Below, piece by piece: positions 59,952-64,000 of a DNA stretch of 64,000 nt (its first letter is position 1; the number at the start of each line of letters is the position of its first letter). The stretch is from positions 248,001 through 312,000 of the forward strand of contig NZ_KB851218.1 in NCBI RefSeq assembly GCF_000368265.1. Direction: 5' to 3'. The stretch comes from Acinetobacter brisouisimilis (lineage in GTDB: Bacteria > Pseudomonadota > Gammaproteobacteria > Pseudomonadales > Moraxellaceae). The position numbers and the translations under genes were made by a program. The notes under the pieces were generated by a model that had not been told where the DNA came from, ran no database searches, and saw nothing but the letters and a program-made list of their open reading frames with translations.

Positions 59952-59984
59952 ATGATCAGATTATCTGATCGCAGAGTGATAAAT

Positions 59985-60120
59985 CAAAGGTCTTGCCAAC
60001 AAAAGAAAGCTTGGTGAAAAGCTCATTTGGTTCTTTGCTATGATGACCATGTTCGGTTCAGAACAAGTATGTTGACCATCATCTATTTACAAACGTAAAT
60101 AGCGGCTACTCCCCAATGAA
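59985..60120 (-). promoter_or_regulatory. yybP-ykoY manganese riboswitch
   Basis: On the minus strand the conserved pieces come in the known order: GGGGAGTAGCC (60114-60104), a hairpin CTATTTAC-gttt-GTAAATAG (60102-60083), GTCAACATAC (60076-60067) inside an ATGATG...CATCAT stem, and GGCAAGACCTTTG (59997-59985). These are the landmarks of the yybP-ykoY family, which binds Mn(II) and turns on exporter genes. The downstream gene is a GDT1-type Mn exporter, and a promoter lies just upstream. Confidence 0.9.
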
Positions 60121-60130
60121 GTATGCAGTT

Positions 60131-60158
60131 ATTATATAAATCTAAATTTATTTTTCAA
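60131..60158 (-). promoter_or_regulatory. Promoter of the riboswitch-Mn exporter unit
   Basis: On the minus strand TTGAAA (60158-60153), a 16-base spacer and a perfect TATAAT (60136-60131). Transcription would start near 60124, a few bases before the first conserved riboswitch base. Confidence 0.75.
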
Positions 60159-60340
60159 AACATTTCTTTTACGACCCAATAAAAAAATAAATTGAATCTC
60201 ATCTGTTCAATCCAGTAACTTCATCTTTATTTTTCCTTTCCTCCCCCTGCTTCTCTCCCCAAAAAAAAGACATGACATACCATGAGAAACTACTTATAAG
60301 GATAAAGCAACTGAACGATGCTAATGCTCTAAAGATCAAA
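60159..60340. other. Non-coding AT-rich region with a pyrimidine tract
   Basis: No gene seen. It contains a run of almost only C and T on the plus strand (60230-60260, one G) followed by eight A. Short frames on the minus strand, such as five codons after an AGGAAAGG, are not credible genes. Confidence 0.55.
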
Positions 60341-60649
60341 TCAGGAAAAAAATTTAAAATAGCCCCAGACCATTAAACGTATGAGTCCCAATAAAAATGC
60401 AAAATATAAACTTAATCCCACGAAACCAAAGCTGGTCCAACCCGCAGCACCCTGTACTTTCATCCCGTCATATTCAATGAATAAGACCAAAATTGCAGCA
60501 ACTGCCTCAATCCCCAACACGCTGTAACTGACCCACGTCCAAGGAAAACTCAAAAGGCTCACCCACAAAAACATCAGCAGCAAGACAAGCAGCACAAATG
60601 GCAGCATCATCTTTAAATACCCCCAAAGATCAGGTAGTTTTTCTTTCAT
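60341..60649 (-). CDS. Small membrane protein of unknown function
   Basis: A 102-residue protein with four hydrophobic segments (MLPFVLLVLLLMFLWV, VSYSVLGIEAVAAILVLFI, GFVGLSLYFAFLLGL and a shorter one). The ATG at 60649 (MKEKLPDLWGYL) is the likely start; a TTG four codons earlier is in frame. The ribosome site is weak. I recognise no family. It stands alone between the riboswitch region and the aceF terminator. Confidence 0.65.
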   Translation of the reverse strand: MKEKLPDLWGYLKMMLPFVLLVLLLMFLWVSLLSFPWTWVSYSVLGIEAVAAILVLFIEYDGMKVQGAAGWTSFGFVGLSLYFAFLLGLIRLMVWGYFKFFS

Positions 60650-60723
60650 ATTAATGACCAAATTGCTTTTATTTTCAGCCTTTGAGAAGACACCATTAGA
60701 TGTATTTTTTAAATAATGTGCAT

Positions 60724-60752
60724 AAAAAAAACCCCGCCGTGGCGAGGTTTTA
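60724..60752. terminator. Intrinsic terminator after aceF
   Basis: On the minus strand CCTCGCC / GGCGGGG (one T-G pair) around a short ACG loop, followed by eight T. Confidence 0.83.
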
Positions 60753-60772
60753 AATTCTAGTTTAGCTACAAA

Positions 60773-62740
60773 TTAGAGCAATAAACTACGAATATCAGCC
60801 AATAGTTTGGTCAACTTGTTGCTAAAGCGCGCAGCATCTGCACCATTAATCACGCGGTGGTCATAAGACAATGACAATGGCAACATCAAGCGTGGCTCAA
60901 ACTCTTTACTATTCCATACAGGTTGCATGGTTGCAGGAGAAATACCCAAGATCGCAACTTGTGGCCAGTTCACCAACGGAGTAAACGCTGTACCACCGAT
61001 TGCGCCCAAGCTTGTAATGGTAAAGTTCGCACCTTGTAAGTCTTTTGGTGATAATTTTTTATCACGTGCTTTCTTACTCAGCTCACCTAACTCAACTGCA
61101 ATTTGCTTAATAGTTTTTTGGTCTGGGTTACGCAGTACAGGAACAGTCAAGCCATCTGGTGTTGCAACTGCAATGCCCATATGGATTTCATTGCGTAACA
61201 ACACAGATTTACCATCATCCGCCAAGTGACCTGCAAATTCGCGCTCTTCTTTCAATAAGTGCGCAACTGCTTTAATGATGAATGCCATAATAGTCAGGCT
61301 AATGCCTTCTTTCTTAAAGTTGCCTTTAAGATCATTACGCCATGTTTCAAGCTCAGTAATATCAGCAAGGTCAAATTGCGTCACTTGTGGAATAAAGTTA
61401 TTCAATGACAATTGCGGAATTGATACTTGTTGTAAACGAGTCAGAACTTTCTCTTCAACACCACCAAATGCACTGAAGTCTGGTAATGATGGCAAGCCTG
61501 ACGCAACTGCTGCGGCAACCGCTTTTGGTGCTTCAACAGGCGCTGTCAAACGCTGTTTCACATAGGCATAAACATCATCTTTCATGACACGGCCATGCTC
61601 GCCAGATGTTTTCACCTGTGCCAAGACCACACCAAGCTCACGTGCTAGCTTACGAACCGCAGGACCTGCATAGACTTTCGCATTTGCAGCTTGCTGTTCT
61701 TTGGTCAGCTTATCGGCACCTTGAGCTTCTGCTACTGGAGCTTCAACAGAGGCTGCTGATACTGCCACTGGTGCTGTTTCTGCTTTTGTTGCAGCAGGTG
61801 CAGACGTTGCTGCCGCCACTGGTGCAGCCGCTTGACCTTCTACTGCAATCGTTGCAAGCAAGACACCTTGTGATACGCTTTGACCAGACTGTAGATGAAT
61901 GGCTTTCACCACACCTGCAACAGTGCTTGGCACTTCAACGGTCGCCTTGTCTGACTCAACTACAACCAAGCTTTGATCCACTTCAACTTTGTCGCCAACC
62001 TGAATCAAGATTTCAGCTACAACAGCTTTATCTACACCCAGATCAGGCACTTGAATTTCAACATCACCTGCAGGTTGTGCTTGTTGTACTGGAGCAGCAG
62101 CTTGAGCAACTGGCGCAGCAGGTGCAGGTGTTGCTACTGATGGTGCAACAGGTGCTGACGCAGCAGCAGAAGTTGTTTTAACTTTAATTAAAACCACGCC
62201 TTCTTTAACGCTGTCACCTTGCTTAACTTCAATGCTTTCAATCATACCAGACACTGTACTTGGCACTTCAACAGAGGCTTTATCGGACTCAAGCAAAACA
62301 AGACTGTCATTTTCAGCAATACTTTCGCCGACTTTTACCAAGATTTCAGCAACAAGGGCTTTTTCTACACCAATGTCAGGCACTTGAACTTCAACCACTT
62401 GACTGCTGGTTACTGCGGGTTGAGCAACGGCTTGTGGCGCTGCAACAGGGGCTACTGTTTCAGCCACTGCTGCAGGTTTTGCCACTTCTTCTGCTTTGGC
62501 AGCAGGCGCTGCACCTGCTGTTTCAAGCTCAAGCAATACTGTACCTTCAGTAACGCTATCGCCTTCTTTGATCAAGATACTTTTTACCACGCCTGCTGAA
62601 GTGCTAGGCACTTCAACAGAGGCTTTATCTGATTCAAGTAAAACCAAACTGTCATTTTCAGCAATGCTGTCACCAACTTTAACTAAAATTTCAGCAACTG
62701 TTGCTTTATCTACACCAATATCAGGAGTCGTAATTTGCAT
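60773..62740 (-). CDS. aceF: Pyruvate dehydrogenase E2 (dihydrolipoyl acetyltransferase)
   Basis: Core of the pyruvate dehydrogenase complex; passes the acetyl group from lipoate to CoA. Three lipoyl domains are seen, with modified Lys at K39, K154 and K265 (each ESDKA), joined by Ala/Pro linkers. An E1/E3-binding domain (about 365-405, AGPAVRKLARELGV) and the catalytic domain follow. The active site reads DHRVINGAD with H628; the usual Asp four residues on is Asn632, as I recall in the Azotobacter E2. The 655-residue length fits a three-lipoyl enzyme. It starts 2 bases after aceE. Confidence 0.95.
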   Translation of the reverse strand: MQITTPDIGVDKATVAEILVKVGDSIAENDSLVLLESDKASVEVPSTSAGVVKSILIKEGDSVTEGTVLLELETAGAAPAAKAEEVAKPAAVAETVAPVAAPQAVAQPAVTSSQVVEVQVPDIGVEKALVAEILVKVGESIAENDSLVLLESDKASVEVPSTVSGMIESIEVKQGDSVKEGVVLIKVKTTSAAASAPVAPSVATPAPAAPVAQAAAPVQQAQPAGDVEIQVPDLGVDKAVVAEILIQVGDKVEVDQSLVVVESDKATVEVPSTVAGVVKAIHLQSGQSVSQGVLLATIAVEGQAAAPVAAATSAPAATKAETAPVAVSAASVEAPVAEAQGADKLTKEQQAANAKVYAGPAVRKLARELGVVLAQVKTSGEHGRVMKDDVYAYVKQRLTAPVEAPKAVAAAVASGLPSLPDFSAFGGVEEKVLTRLQQVSIPQLSLNNFIPQVTQFDLADITELETWRNDLKGNFKKEGISLTIMAFIIKAVAHLLKEEREFAGHLADDGKSVLLRNEIHMGIAVATPDGLTVPVLRNPDQKTIKQIAVELGELSKKARDKKLSPKDLQGANFTITSLGAIGGTAFTPLVNWPQVAILGISPATMQPVWNSKEFEPRLMLPLSLSYDHRVINGADAARFSNKLTKLLADIRSLLL

Positions 62741-62742
62741 GA

Positions 62743-64000
62743 TTAGTTCTCCTCTTTATAATCTGCAACAGCATGTAGTTCAGGTGTTGCTTGTGGTGCC
62801 CATGCCACTGGACGGTCTGTATCCAACTCAAAGTTAGAAATCGCATCTTTCACTAAACGTGCATCAACTTCGCCTTCATCAGCCAACTTTTTCAAAGTTG
62901 CAACTACGATATGCGCAGCATCTACACCGAAGTAACTACGTAAGTTCGCACGTGTATCTGAACGACCAAAACCGTCTGTACCCAATGCTACAAATGGACG
63001 ACCATCTGGAAGATAGGCACGAATTTGTTCACTATACGCACGCACGTGATCGGTTGCAGAAACCACAATACCTTCTGTGCCACGCAACTGTTGAGATACC
63101 CAAGATTCTTTCACTTCTTCAACAACAGGATGTAGGCGATTGTATTCTTCACATGCCATACCATCACGTGCCAATTCGTTGAAGCTTGTTACGCTCCATA
63201 CGTTTGAATGAATTTGATATTCATCACGTAAGATTTTCGCAGCTTTAATCACTTCACGAAGAATTACACCAGAACCCATCAACTGAACTGTTGCTTTTTC
63301 ATCTTTTTCGAACAAGTACATACCACGTTTAATACCTTCCTCAGCGCCATCTGGCATTTCAGGATGCTCGTAGTTTTCGTTCATTACAGTTAAATAATAG
63401 AACACGCGCTCTTGGTTGACATACATGCGTTTTAAACCATCATGTACGATCACAGCGAGTTCATAACCAAAGCATGGATCATACGAGATACAGTTTGGAA
63501 TGGTATTTGCCAAGATATGTGAATGACCATCTTGGTGCTGTAAGCCTTCACCGTTCAGTGTGGTACGGCCAGCGGTTGCACCCAACAAGAAACCTTGTGC
63601 TTGTGCATCGCCTGCTGCCCATGCAATATCACCAATACGCTGAAAACCAAACATAGAGTAGTACATGTACATTGGAATCATTGGCAAGTTATTGGTTGAA
63701 TAACTGGTTCCCAACGCAGCCCATGCGCTCATCGCACCTGCTTCGTTAATCCCTTCTTGTAACATGTGACCGTCTTTTGCTTCACGGTAATGCATCAACT
63801 GTTCTTGGTCTTCTGGGGTATATTTTTGACCGTGAGCGGCATAAATACCGAGCTGACGGAACATCCCTTCCAAACCAAAAGTACGTGCTTCATCTGGAAC
63901 GATTGGCACAACGCGGTCTTTAATTGCCTTTTCTTTCAACAATGCAGCAATTAAACGAACCATCACCATGGTAGTTGATTGTTCTTTACCACCAGAACCA
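62743..64000 (-). CDS. aceE: Pyruvate dehydrogenase E1, C-terminal part (cut by window end)
   Basis: Thiamine-diphosphate enzyme that decarboxylates pyruvate and acetylates lipoate on AceF. Only the last 419 or so residues are inside the window; the frame is open to base 64000 (GSGGKEQSTTM), so the ATG at 63969 is not the start. Homodimeric AceE landmarks are IPMYMYYSMFGFQRIGD, ATAGRTTLNGEGLQHQDGHS and the C-terminal LGTDGFGRSDTRANLR. It is in an aceE-aceF operon. Confidence 0.95.
   Translation of the reverse strand, partial: GSGGKEQSTTMVMVRLIAALLKEKAIKDRVVPIVPDEARTFGLEGMFRQLGIYAAHGQKYTPEDQEQLMHYREAKDGHMLQEGINEAGAMSAWAALGTSYSTNNLPMIPMYMYYSMFGFQRIGDIAWAAGDAQAQGFLLGATAGRTTLNGEGLQHQDGHSHILANTIPNCISYDPCFGYELAVIVHDGLKRMYVNQERVFYYLTVMNENYEHPEMPDGAEEGIKRGMYLFEKDEKATVQLMGSGVILREVIKAAKILRDEYQIHSNVWSVTSFNELARDGMACEEYNRLHPVVEEVKESWVSQQLRGTEGIVVSATDHVRAYSEQIRAYLPDGRPFVALGTDGFGRSDTRANLRSYFGVDAAHIVVATLKKLADEGEVDARLVKDAISNFELDTDRPVAWAPQATPELHAVADYKEEN

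Noticed and set aside
60185..60225. Tiny minus-strand frame after AGGAAAGG
   Set aside because: It has only five codons before a stop and no sign of conservation.
61606..62599. Long open frames opposite aceF rich in Leu/Gln or Phe/Cys/His
   Set aside because: They mirror the repetitive Ala/Val codons of the lipoyl domains and linkers on the other strand, have no ribosome site and match no family.

Overview
The window is a stretch of a gammaproteobacterial chromosome that reads as Acinetobacter. The grounds are the gene families and their order: an OprD/Occ porin next to ppa, an Omp33-36-like porin, an adenine methylase inside the nrdR-ribD-ribE operon, an uninterrupted comM, the CrbS/CrbR-ActP-Acs acetate cluster, and the AT-rich base composition. 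I cannot fix the species. Almost every base is in single-copy core genes. There is no rRNA, tRNA, insertion sequence, integrase or CRISPR array that I can see.

Layout. 1-2.9 kb: pilS (5' end cut off) and pilR, which control type IV pili. 2.9-5.7 kb: ctpA and gpmI. 5.8-10.6 kb: lptG-lptF (LPS export), divergent from pepA-holC and an unknown coiled-coil protein. 10.6-14.2 kb: a tight nrdR-ribD-methylase-ribE operon. 14.3-19.1 kb: a nitrogen block, glnK-amt and a TorF-like porin, each preceded by a sigma54-type promoter, with ubiK and comM between them. 19.4-26.5 kb: OprD-like porin, ppa, a MAPEG protein, a small membrane protein, an acyl-CoA ligase and parC. 26.7-28.5 kb: a three-lipoprotein operon (CsgG-like, DUF4810, DUF799). 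28.5-33.7 kb: MFS transporter, TRIC-like channel, YchJ, a TerC/CBS protein and a LOG-family hydrolase.

33.7-36.2 kb holds the clearest accessory gene: an AT-rich 811-residue ABC-type ATPase resembling RloC/PrrC anticodon nucleases. It has its own promoter and terminator and abuts the 3' end of guaA, a known island insertion site. 36.2-46.9 kb: guaA, then the acetate module: the ActP symporter, a DUF485 partner, the hybrid kinase CrbS, the regulator CrbR and acetyl-CoA synthetase. Uptake, activation and control therefore lie together.

46.9-58.3 kb: a DUF805 protein, an MscS channel, rsmE-waaA, prfB with its programmed +1 frameshift, a porin, recJ-pdxH-glmM and guaB. 58.3-64 kb: an MBL/diiron-fold protein, a GDT1-type manganese exporter under a yybP-ykoY riboswitch with a clear promoter, a small membrane protein, and aceF-aceE (aceE cut by the window end). 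The observations most worth following are the RloC-like gene, the manganese riboswitch and its expression platform, the paired sigma54 promoters, the orphan methylase in the riboflavin operon, and the lipoprotein trio.
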